From contig CBFGWV010000284.1 in assembly GCA_965652545.1 (NCBI GenBank), positions 1-6,375 of the forward strand: a stretch of 6,375 nucleotides of DNA, written 5' to 3'. Both the position numbers and the translations under genes were made by a program. The stretch's first letter is position 1. Every line of letters starts with the position of its first letter. This DNA is from CBFGWV01 sp965652545. Lineage in GTDB: Bacteria > Pseudomonadota > Gammaproteobacteria > Competibacterales > Competibacteraceae. The notes beneath the pieces were generated by a model that did not search any database, was not told where the DNA came from, and worked only from the letters and a program-made list of their open reading frames with translations. This document shows positions 1 to 5,496 of the stretch, one piece after another.

Positions 1-506
1 CCGTGGACCATGGACCAGAGGAAGAACGCCACGTCGTCGGCATCGAAGCCGGCGAGATAACCGGCCTGCTGGCAGCCTTGAACACTGCTTTTGAGGATGT
101 CCAGGGCGCGCATACCCAGATCGCGGCGGAAGGGGTTGTCGCCGGCAGCGCGGGCGCGGCGTGGGTCGTCGGCATCGAACATCAGGCGGTACAGATGCGG
201 GTGGTCGAAGGCGAAGCGCAGGTAGGCCAGTCCGCCGCGACGCAGGCGGTCCATGGGGTCTGTGGCGGTTTCGACGGCCTCGCGTTTGTAGGCGTACATG
301 CGGCGGAAGCCTTCATCGTGGACAGCGAGCAGCAGCGCCTCCTTGTTGCGGAAGTACCGGTACAAGGCCGGTGGACGGCAGCCGACCCGCTCGGCGATGG
401 CCGCCAGGGTGATGGCCGCTACGCCGGCTTCGGCAAACAAGCCGATGGCCGCGTCGACGGCGCGGGCGGGTATGTCGATGCGGTCGGCCTCACGCGGTCG
501 GGCCAC
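1..506 (-). CDS. TetR/AcrR-family transcriptional regulator with WHG-type C-terminal domain (partial, 3' end outside window)
   Basis: A DNA-binding repressor-type regulator; 168 codons are visible and the C-terminus lies beyond the left edge. The N-terminus (MARPREADR) leads into a TetR helix-turn-helix at about residues 10-55: an AVDAAIGLFAEAG helix, then TLAAIAERVG, then the recognition-helix signature ALYRYFRNKEALL (47-59). The ligand-binding part has LAYLRFAFDHPHLYRLMF and ends at FFLWSMVHG, which resembles the WHG-type C-terminal domain (TetR_C_33). The GTG start is the only option near the N-terminus, because an in-frame TGA lies seven codons upstream and no ATG occurs until well past the HTH. 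This start lies inside the end of the DUF1772 gene (17-base overlap, different frame), so the two are probably co-transcribed and translationally coupled. Its likely target is the palindromic pair at 1000-1028; that is inference. The ligand is unknown. Confidence 0.9.
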   Translation of the reverse strand, partial: MARPREADRIDIPARAVDAAIGLFAEAGVAAITLAAIAERVGCRPPALYRYFRNKEALLLAVHDEGFRRMYAYKREAVETATDPMDRLRRGGLAYLRFAFDHPHLYRLMFDADDPRRARAAGDNPFRRDLGMRALDILKSSVQGCQQAGYLAGFDADDVAFFLWSMVH

Positions 507-987
507 GGGTACGCTCGCGGTTGATCAGTACGGCGCCAGCCAAGCAGGCGACAGTGCGCAGGTGGTTCCACAGTGTCCATTCGCCGGTGTACGCGGCCCA
601 GTCCAGCGGTGGCGAGGCGGCCAGGGATTGGTTCAGCGGCACGTTGACGGCCATTGTCACTAGCAGCACGCCGAGCAGGTAGATCGCCCCGGCAAGTGCG
701 GCTGCTGTGTCCCGGCGCAGGCACAGGATTGCGAGTGCAGACAGTGCTGCCGTACCGAAGAACGCCAGGGCGAACAAAGGCGTGCGCACCGCCGCGTTGA
801 TGGTCTGCATGGCCGCGGTGGCGGTCGCCGGTGGCAACAGATCAAGGCCGGGCATGACCACCACGGAGAAGGTGGCGAAGAACCCGGCCATGATCAGCAG
901 GCCGAGGCGCAACGTGGGGCGCAGTACAGCGTCGGCTCCGCGGGACAGGGTAGAGACGGGCGTGGGATTGGATCGGACGAGCGTCAT
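490..987 (-). CDS. DUF1772 / anthrone-oxygenase-like small integral membrane protein
   Basis: A 165-residue predicted inner-membrane protein with four hydrophobic segments at about 27-46, 70-90, 95-115 and 141-156. Family marks of DUF1772 are visible: MPGLD (45-49) after the first helix, M60..IN64, the NVPLN motif (115-119) at the end of the third helix, and W140-N141-H142-L143-R144 opening the last. The family also contains fungal anthrone oxygenases and noxC-like proteins, but bacterial members mostly have no proven reaction, so I do not assign one. The ATG start is supported by an AGAGG ribosome-binding sequence (complement of 994-998) six bases upstream. It is the first gene of a two-gene unit with the TetR regulator, an arrangement in which the regulator commonly controls its own operon. 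Size is normal for the family and no defect is visible. Confidence 0.85.
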   Translation of the reverse strand: MTLVRSNPTPVSTLSRGADAVLRPTLRLGLLIMAGFFATFSVVVMPGLDLLPPATATAAMQTINAAVRTPLFALAFFGTAALSALAILCLRRDTAAALAGAIYLLGVLLVTMAVNVPLNQSLAASPPLDWAAYTGEWTLWNHLRTVACLAGAVLINRERTRGPTA

Positions 988-999
988 GAGCGGCCTCTA

Positions 1000-1028
1000 T
1001 TTAATGTCATTAAATTAATAGCATTAAA
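1000..1028. promoter_or_regulatory. Tandem AT-rich palindromes, probable TetR-family operator
   Basis: Two 14-bp sites stand head to tail with no gap: TTAATGTCATTAAA (1001-1014) and TTAATAGCATTAAA (1015-1028), differing at two central bases. The first, extended to 1000, is a perfect 7-1-7 inverted repeat (TTTAATG-T-CATTAAA). The second is a 5-3-5 inverted repeat (TTAAT-AGC-ATTAA). They lie in an AT-rich island in otherwise GC-rich DNA, 13 bases upstream of the DUF1772 start codon. TetR-family dimers bind such dyads, often as paired sites. Assigning them to the TetR gene of the same operon is inference. Confidence 0.65.
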
Positions 1029-1042
1029 TTTACTGCGCGCAA
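1015..1042 (-). promoter_or_regulatory. Candidate sigma70-type promoter of the DUF1772-TetR unit
   Basis: On the minus strand, TTGCGC (complement of 1037-1042, 3 of 6 matches to the -35 consensus) is followed after 16 bases by TATTAA (complement of 1015-1020, 4 of 6 matches to -10). The -10 lies inside the second palindrome and transcription would begin within the first, so a protein bound there would block RNA polymerase. The -35 is weak and AT-rich DNA gives chance -10 matches, so this is a plausible rather than firm call. Confidence 0.4.
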
Positions 1043-1086
1043 GCTAGTGCTCGGCAGTGATGAGATTGGGTGATGTCCCTGGCGCC

Positions 1087-1218
1087 TCAGACGGTCCAGT
1101 CTTCGACCCGAAGCCCACGGGCTTGGCCGAAGGCGTGGTCATTGGTCACCAGCGTCCCGCCGATCGCCACGCCATGCGCGGCGATCGGCAGCTCAAGGAC
1201 GGCCTGTGCCGCCTTACT
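1087..1218 (-). pseudogene. Remnant of a VapC-type PIN-domain toxin (C-terminal end only)
   Basis: The minus strand is open from a TGA at 1219-1221 to a TGA at 1087-1089 and reads as the C-terminal end of a VapC-family PIN ribonuclease: IAAHGVAIGGTLVTND, then HAFGQARGLRVEDWTV. The IAAHA..LGATLVTNN..F..V.GLRVE.W pattern is characteristic of VapC, and the TND marks the region of the last acidic cluster. Only about 40 codons remain of the usual 125-140. There is no start codon, no N-terminal D motif, no central glutamate and no antitoxin gene. Recognisable similarity ends near 1195-1200, next to the stop codon of the VWA gene (1214-1216), whose last bases overlap this frame. It therefore looks like debris of a toxin-antitoxin locus truncated by a rearrangement that brought in the VWA gene or deleted DNA between them. 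Confidence 0.65.
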
Positions 1219-3949
1219 TCACCGTCACCGGAAGCCGCCCCAGCACCTCACCCGAGTCGGTGGCCCGGTAGCGCAGCTCGTACTCGCCGGCCTGTGCCGG
1301 GGCGAACAACTGCAAGGGGCTACCCTGGCTGGCGCGGGCCTGGTTTTGACCTTTGGCGTCGTCGGCGCTGCCCGCCGGCACGACCTCGATCACGTCCTCG
1401 TAGCGGCCGGGGCCGGTCCATTCGACTGTGATGACGGCCCCGGCCTTGACCTCGCCTTGTACCGCCAGGCTTACCGCCTGCCCGCCCACCTGCACCGGCA
1501 GACTGGACAAGGTGCGGCCGGACTGGTTGATGACGTAGCGCACTTCGTAGTCGCCAGCCTCATCGGGCGCTTTGAGCTCGACCGGGCTGCCATCGGCACT
1601 GACCCGGGCATAGTCGGTATAGGCGCCCTCGGCGGCGCCGGCCGGAACGATGGTGATGTAGTCCTGCGGGTTCGCCGGCCCCGCCCATTCGACCGTGAAG
1701 CGGCCGCCGGGGACGATGGCGCCAGTCACGTGCAGGTTGGCGCTGACCGCCGCCAGAGTGATCGGCACGCTGGCCAGGGTGCGACTGGACTGCTGCACCA
1801 CATAGCGCACCTCGTACTGGCCCAGCGCGTCGGGGGCGGTGATCTGCACCGGCTTGCCGTCGGCCTTCACGCGGGCGTAGTCGTTGTATGTCCCTTCCGG
1901 TGCACCGGCCTCGACGATGGTGATGTAATCCTGCGGGTTCGCAGGGCCTGTCCATTCCACCGTGAACGACGAGCCCGCCGGCACCTCGGGCGGGACGATC
2001 AGCGTGGCGTCAATGGAGGTCAGGGTCACCGCCTGGCTGGCCAGGGTACGACCGGACTGCTGCACCACATAACGCACCTCGTATTGGCCCAACGCATCGG
2101 GTGCAGTGATCTCAACCGGCTTGCCATCGGCCTTCACGCGGGCATAGTCGTTGTATTTACCCTCCGGCGCGCCGACCTCGACGATCGTGATGTAGTCCTG
2201 CGGGTTGACCGGGCCGGTCCATTCCACGGTAAAGGTCGACCCGGCGGGAATCTCCGCTGGCGCGCTGACGGTGGCATCGACGGCGACCAGGCTCACCGGC
2301 TGGCTGGCCAGCGTGCGTCCGGACTGCTGCACCACATAGCGCACCTCATACTGGCCCAGCGCATCGGGGGCGGTGATCTCCACCGGCTTGCCGTCGGCTT
2401 TTACGCGGGCATAGTCGTTGTACTTACCCTCCGGTGCACCGACCTCGACGATGGTGATGTAGTCCTGCGGATTCACAGGCCCCGTCCACTCGACGGTAAA
2501 GTTGGAGCCGGCCGGAATCTCCGCCGGGGCCATCACCTCGGCCTCGACCGGGGTGAGCGCCACGGGCTGGCTGGCCAGCACCGTCTTGCTCGCATTCAAC
2601 ACATAGCGGACCTCGTACTTGCCCACCGCATCGGGCGCGGTGATCTCGACCGGCTTGCCATCGGCCTTCACGCGGGCGTAGTCGTTATATGCCCCCGCCG
2701 GCGCGCCGACCTCCACGATGGTGATGTAGTCCTGCGAATCGGCAGGGCCGGTCCACTCGACCGTGAATACAGAGCCTGCCGGAATCTCTGCCGGTGCCTT
2801 CAGCGTCGCCGCCGGTAGGTTGCCGGACAGACGGACCTCGTGCGTGGTATCGCTGCGCGGTTCGACGGTGATCTCGATACTGCCGGCCTTCTGCTCTTGG
2901 GTAGCCTCGATGCGATAGCTGCCCGGCGCCACGATCGTGGTGTAGCTCGACGCACCGACCACCGCCGAGGTGCTCTCCTCGGTGGCAAGGTTCAGGAAAC
3001 GCCAGTTCACCCCCGAAAGCGGCGCGCCGGTGGCATCGTCGAGCGACTTCACTGTGACCTGCGCGGCCACCCGCTCCATAGGCACGTCGTGGTCGCCGTC
3101 ACTGCCGGGTGCCAGGGTCAGTTCCAACACGCCTTCGAACGGGCCTTGCCGACCCTCCACGCGATAATCCGCCGCCTGCGGATCGAGCACCAGCCACTCA
3201 CCACCGGTGAGCACCGTCTGCGGTGGCTGCCCGTCCACCGACACCGACCACTCCACCTCGCTGAATACGGCGCCGGTCTCGCTATTGATGCCACGGAAGC
3301 GCAGCTCATCCGGCAGCACAGGCTCCACGGTCTGCGCTGCCGTGGCCAGGGCCGCCTGCAACTCATCGGCATTGCCCGCCGGCAGGAACGTCCCCCCGGT
3401 GGATTCGGCCAGGCAGGACAACTGTGGGTAATCTTCCTCGGCCACATCGAAGCCGATCACATGGGCGGTGAAATCCACGCCGCGGCGGGCCAGTTCCTCA
3501 CCCAGCGCGCAGGGGTCGGCCTGGCAGGTTTCCAGGCCATCGGACAGAAGAATGACCGTCGCCGGCGTGTCCTCGAAACTCAATTGCTCCGCCGCCTGGC
3601 GCACCGCCTCGGTGAGCGGCGTACGGCCCTTGGGCGAGATGCCGTTGATCAGCTCGACCGTACGCCCGACATCCAACGGACCGACCGGGAGGATCTGCTC
3701 GATATCCTGGCAATCGCCCTCACGCCGGTGACCGTAGGCAACGATGCCCAATTGCCGGTCTGCCGGCCACTCGGCCAACAGACCGGCGAGCACCTCGCGG
3801 GCGATGACGATCTTCGGCGTGTCATCGATACGGCCCCACATACTGCCGGAGGCATCCAGCACGATGATGGCGTTCTCACGTGCCGCATCGGCGGTCGAGA
3901 CGACCACACCGGCAAGTATCGACAAAAAAGTAGCGGCAAGCTTGCGCAT
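1214..3949 (-). CDS. Exported VWA-domain protein with six tandem 89-residue modules
   Basis: A 911-residue protein, probably periplasmic or secreted. Residues 1-22 form a Sec signal peptide (MRK, hydrophobic core, STADA then ARENA); there is no lipobox and no later membrane segment. The VWA domain spans about 26-205, with the MIDAS residues visible: D32-A-S34-G-S36, T110 in GRTPLTEA, and D137 in LLSDGLE. Cysteines 80, 142, 147 and 179 could form disulfides. Residues 210-375 look like two beta-rich linker domains. Residues 384-911 are six modules starting near 384, 473, 562, 651, 740 and 829, with core FTVEWTGP..PQDYITIV, YNDYARV.ADGKPVEI.APD and YEVRYV. An AAGGAA (complement of 3961-3966) lies 11 bases before the ATG. 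The metal-binding VWA plus Ig-like repeats suggest protein or matrix binding outside the cytoplasm; the partner is unknown. It appears monocistronic. Confidence 0.92.
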   Translation of the reverse strand: MRKLAATFLSILAGVVVSTADAARENAIIVLDASGSMWGRIDDTPKIVIAREVLAGLLAEWPADRQLGIVAYGHRREGDCQDIEQILPVGPLDVGRTVELINGISPKGRTPLTEAVRQAAEQLSFEDTPATVILLSDGLETCQADPCALGEELARRGVDFTAHVIGFDVAEEDYPQLSCLAESTGGTFLPAGNADELQAALATAAQTVEPVLPDELRFRGINSETGAVFSEVEWSVSVDGQPPQTVLTGGEWLVLDPQAADYRVEGRQGPFEGVLELTLAPGSDGDHDVPMERVAAQVTVKSLDDATGAPLSGVNWRFLNLATEESTSAVVGASSYTTIVAPGSYRIEATQEQKAGSIEITVEPRSDTTHEVRLSGNLPAATLKAPAEIPAGSVFTVEWTGPADSQDYITIVEVGAPAGAYNDYARVKADGKPVEITAPDAVGKYEVRYVLNASKTVLASQPVALTPVEAEVMAPAEIPAGSNFTVEWTGPVNPQDYITIVEVGAPEGKYNDYARVKADGKPVEITAPDALGQYEVRYVVQQSGRTLASQPVSLVAVDATVSAPAEIPAGSTFTVEWTGPVNPQDYITIVEVGAPEGKYNDYARVKADGKPVEITAPDALGQYEVRYVVQQSGRTLASQAVTLTSIDATLIVPPEVPAGSSFTVEWTGPANPQDYITIVEAGAPEGTYNDYARVKADGKPVQITAPDALGQYEVRYVVQQSSRTLASVPITLAAVSANLHVTGAIVPGGRFTVEWAGPANPQDYITIVPAGAAEGAYTDYARVSADGSPVELKAPDEAGDYEVRYVINQSGRTLSSLPVQVGGQAVSLAVQGEVKAGAVITVEWTGPGRYEDVIEVVPAGSADDAKGQNQARASQGSPLQLFAPAQAGEYELRYRATDSGEVLGRLPVTVK
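1217..2800 (-). repeat. Six in-frame 267-bp tandem repeats within the VWA gene
   Basis: Modules 1 to 6 occupy 2534-2800, 2267-2533, 2000-2266, 1733-1999, 1466-1732 and 1217-1465, with no linker between them. Modules 2 and 3 are almost identical in protein over their central 68 residues, yet their DNA differs at roughly two dozen mostly synonymous positions. Modules 1 and 4 are close relatives, 5 is further removed. Module 6 is the most divergent: DYITIV has become DVIEVV, and the DYARV.ADGKP segment is changed. Each is probably one beta-sandwich domain of Ig-like type; the fold is inferred from the alternating pattern and length. Confidence 0.9.
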
Positions 3950-4103
3950 GACGGCTCGAGTTCCTTGGCATACATGGAAAAAGTGCCCCTAAGGCTAGCA
4001 GGCCTGAATGCGCCCGTTCCGTACCGATCGCCCCGTCCGTCACAGACCCGGCACCGTCGACACGATATGCTCTTGCCGTCGCCACACTTGAGACGGCCAG
4101 ACC
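3950..4103. promoter_or_regulatory. Divergent intergenic spacer between the VWA gene and nudC
   Basis: This 154-base spacer must carry the start signals of both flanking genes. Toward nudC, a weak sigma70-like pair can be drawn: CAGACC at 4043-4048 and TATGCT at 4066-4071, 17 bases apart, giving a leader of about 25 bases; the matches are only 3 and 4 of 6. No good ribosome-binding sequence precedes the nudC ATG. Toward the VWA gene, only the AAGGAA at 3961-3966 (complement) is clear and I cannot place a convincing promoter. No operator-like palindrome is seen. Confidence 0.35.
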
Positions 4104-5066
4104 ATGCCTGCCAATCCGTTCGATTTCACCCCCTTGCACTACGCCGGCTGCCTGCTCGACCGCGCCGACTACCGCCGTCGCGATGACAGCTGGCTGGACA
4201 CCGCCGCAACCGCCGGCCCGGTACGCGTCTTACCCGTATGGCGCGACCGCAACCTGTTCATGGACGGCCCCGCCGCCACCGTGCTGACCGCCGCCATGGC
4301 GCAAGCCGCCCTCGAAAACGGCGGCGACCGCGTCTTCCTCGGCATGGACGGCGACTGCCCCGTCTTTGCCGTCGACCTCTCCGACCACGACGAAGACCAC
4401 CTCATCAACCTCGCCGACGGCAGCCGACCGGCCGACCTGCGCGCCTTCGGCACGCTGCTCGACGGCCACACCGCCGGCATCCTCGCCTACGCCCGCGCCA
4501 TTCTCCACTGGCACCGCAACCACCGCTTCTGCGGCCGCTGCGGCCACGCCACCGTCGCGGCCCACGGCGGCCACAAACGCGTCTGCACCAACCCCGACTG
4601 CGCCCGGGAAGGCTTCCCGCGCACCGACGCCGTCGTCATCATGCTGGTCGAACACATCCCCGACGACGGCAGCCCACGGCGCTGCCTCATGGGCCGCCAC
4701 GGACGCCTGCCCAACCAGGTCTACTCCACCCTCGCCGGCTTCGTCGAACCCGGCGAATCCCTGGAAAACGCCGTCGCCCGCGAAGTCTTCGAAGAAGCCG
4801 GCATACACATCGACGCCATACGCTATCGTGGCTCCCAACCCTGGCCCTTCCCCACCGCACTCATGCTCGGCTTCCGCGCCCGCGCCGTGAGCACCGACAT
4901 CCACATCGACCCGGAAGAGCTGCAGGACGCCAGTTGGTTCACCGCCGACGAGATTGCCGAATTCGGGGATTGGGGCGACGAGTCGGCCGCCTGGTGGCTG
5001 CCGCGGCGCGACTCCATTGCGCGGTCGTTGATCGACGAATGGGTGCAGGAACAGCGAAGGGGTTGA
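4104..5066 (+). CDS. nudC: NADH pyrophosphatase NudC (NAD-RNA decapping Nudix hydrolase)
   Basis: A 320-residue Nudix hydrolase that splits NAD(H) into NMN(H) and AMP and, in characterised relatives, removes NAD caps from RNA 5' ends; cytoplasmic. Order of parts: an N-terminal NudC domain (about 1-130), a zinc ribbon with C143, C146, C161 and C166 (FCGRCG, then CTNPDC), and the Nudix domain from about 172. The Nudix box is complete (G212-F-V-E-P-G-E218, then R226-E227-V-F-E230-E231-A-G233), so the catalytic glutamates are present. The NADH-pyrophosphatase signature SQPWPFP (244-250) follows, although the usual serine two residues further on is alanine (A252). E. coli NudC is about 257 residues; the extra length here is mainly in the N-terminal domain, as in many proteobacterial homologues. 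The ATG at 4104 gives a normal N-terminus (PFDFTPLHYAG). It stands alone, divergent from the VWA gene. Confidence 0.95.
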   Translation: MPANPFDFTPLHYAGCLLDRADYRRRDDSWLDTAATAGPVRVLPVWRDRNLFMDGPAATVLTAAMAQAALENGGDRVFLGMDGDCPVFAVDLSDHDEDHLINLADGSRPADLRAFGTLLDGHTAGILAYARAILHWHRNHRFCGRCGHATVAAHGGHKRVCTNPDCAREGFPRTDAVVIMLVEHIPDDGSPRRCLMGRHGRLPNQVYSTLAGFVEPGESLENAVAREVFEEAGIHIDAIRYRGSQPWPFPTALMLGFRARAVSTDIHIDPEELQDASWFTADEIAEFGDWGDESAAWWLPRRDSIARSLIDEWVQEQRRG

Positions 5067-5127
5067 AACGGGCGGTCGACGACGCCCTAAGATGAGCAGC
5101 ACTGATATCGGCGCGCCACCAAAGCCA

Positions 5128-5241
5128 GCCTTGCGGGTCGGGCATGACGGGTTCGGACCGTCGGCCGCAGGGAAGCGGCCGTCGAGCGCACACGGACGTG
5201 TTCACAGCGAGTCCGAACCCGTCATGCCCGACCCGCAAGGC
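5128..5241. repeat. Long inverted repeat (30-31 bp perfect arms) with nested hairpins, REP/MITE-like
   Basis: The arm at 5129-5158 is an exact reverse complement of 5211-5240, and one more base pair at 5128/5241 also matches. The 52-base centre contains two further stems: CGGCCGC (5162-5168) with GCGGCCG (5175-5181) around AGGGAA, and ACACG (5190-5194) with CGTGT (5197-5201). No terminal direct repeats or transposase gene are visible. Such elements are typically dispersed intergenic repeats (REP, REPIN or MITE-like) and may also act as bidirectional terminators or protect mRNA 3' ends. Copy number cannot be judged from one window. Confidence 0.8.
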
Positions 5242-5314
5242 GGAGCCCCGGCACAGGCCCCAGAAGCCCCCAACGCTCGTCCGAACCTGCATAGTCTGAA
5301 CACCGGCCAGGAAA

Positions 5315-5335
5315 GCCGTCGAGTGCACACAAACG
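5315..5335 (+). repeat. Possible decayed direct copy of part of the inverted-repeat element
   Basis: These 21 bases match 5178-5198, in the centre of the inverted repeat, at 18 of 21 positions (shared GCCGTCGAG and GCACAC blocks). About 30 bases upstream, GTCCGAACC at 5279-5287 repeats the beginning of the right arm at 5211-5219. The segments are not in the same order as in the intact element, so this is either a rearranged remnant or partly chance similarity in GC-rich DNA. Confidence 0.35.
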
Positions 5336-5427
5336 GCCGGCTTTCAGCCGGCTACCGAGTGAAACTCGGTGATCCCAGGGGGCGCCCATCTCGAAGGTGG
5401 TAACCAGGAGGGCGCTCGGCGATCACC
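5336..5427. other. Dense hairpin cluster, possible structured RNA or repeat element
   Basis: Two perfect 7-bp hairpins stand almost back to back: GCCGGCT (5336-5342) with AGCCGGC (5346-5352), and ACCGAGT (5354-5360) with ACTCGGT (5364-5370), each with a 3-base loop. They are followed by a nested structure: GGTGATC (5368-5374) with GATCACC (5421-5427), inside it GCGCCC (5382-5387) with GGGCGC (5410-5415), and a small CCATC/GGTGG stem (5386-5400) around TCGAA. The outer stem competes for three bases with the second hairpin, which would allow alternative folds. I do not recognise a known RNA family and the strand is undetermined. Confidence 0.4.
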
Positions 5428-5446
5428 CAGACGTAGGAATAACCGG

Positions 5447-5494
5447 GGCGGCTCGCGCCGCCGCCTAACCTCGAAGACACCAAACGGTAGGCGG
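5447..5494 (-). terminator. Possible terminator hairpins downstream of glutaminase
   Basis: Just past the glutaminase stop, the minus strand can form CCGCCTA (complement of 5488-5494) with TAGGCGG (complement of 5461-5467) around a 20-base loop, or a compact GGCGGC-GCGA-GCCGCC hairpin (complement of 5447-5462) with a GNRA-type loop. The two share two bases and cannot form fully together. No run of T follows, so a classic intrinsic terminator is not clearly present. Confidence 0.3.
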
Positions 5495-5496
5495 TT

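Larger units (their letters stand above)
5067..5496. other. Convergent 430-base gap between nudC and glutaminase, rich in inverted repeats
   Basis: No credible gene is present; open frames across it simply read through the palindromes and have no recognisable protein similarity. From left to right it holds a short stem just after the nudC stop (GGGCG 5070-5074 with CGCCC 5083-5087, no T-tract), the 30-bp inverted repeat at 5128-5241, a possible decayed repeat copy at 5275-5335, a hairpin cluster at 5336-5427, and stems just beyond the glutaminase stop at 5447-5494. As both flanking genes point inward, transcription termination in both directions is the simplest role for part of it. Confidence 0.6.

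Noticed and set aside
3..524. 173-codon plus-strand frame at the left edge
   Set aside because: Antisense of the TetR gene, whose helix-turn-helix on the minus strand is clear.
1070..2818. 582-codon open frame on the plus strand
   Set aside because: It runs opposite the repeat part of the VWA gene; its apparent repeats mirror the VWA modules. The VWA frame has a signal peptide, MIDAS motif and domain logic, while this one has no recognisable family.
2840..4186. 448-codon open frame on the plus strand
   Set aside because: Antisense to the VWA domain region and running across the divergent spacer into nudC. Composition is rich in Arg and His as expected of a GC-rich shadow frame.
5070..5087. 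Terminator for nudC (GGGCG/CGCCC stem)
   Set aside because: Only five base pairs, an 8-base loop and no following T-tract; mentioned within the gap description but not called as a terminator.
4230..5102. Overlapping long frames on both strands across nudC (290 codons minus, 285 codons plus)
   Set aside because: nudC has complete zinc-ribbon, Nudix box and SQPWPFP motifs. The others are Val/Gly- or Arg/Pro-rich shadows.
5129..5240. CRISPR array or insertion-sequence ends
   Set aside because: There are only two copies of the arm, in inverted orientation, without regular spacers, and no transposase gene or target-site duplication is visible.
5092..5403. Small frames through the inverted repeat, on both strands
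   Set aside because: They translate the palindrome arms (for example ALRVGHDGFG on one side and SEPVMPDPQG on the other), which explains the open frame without a gene.
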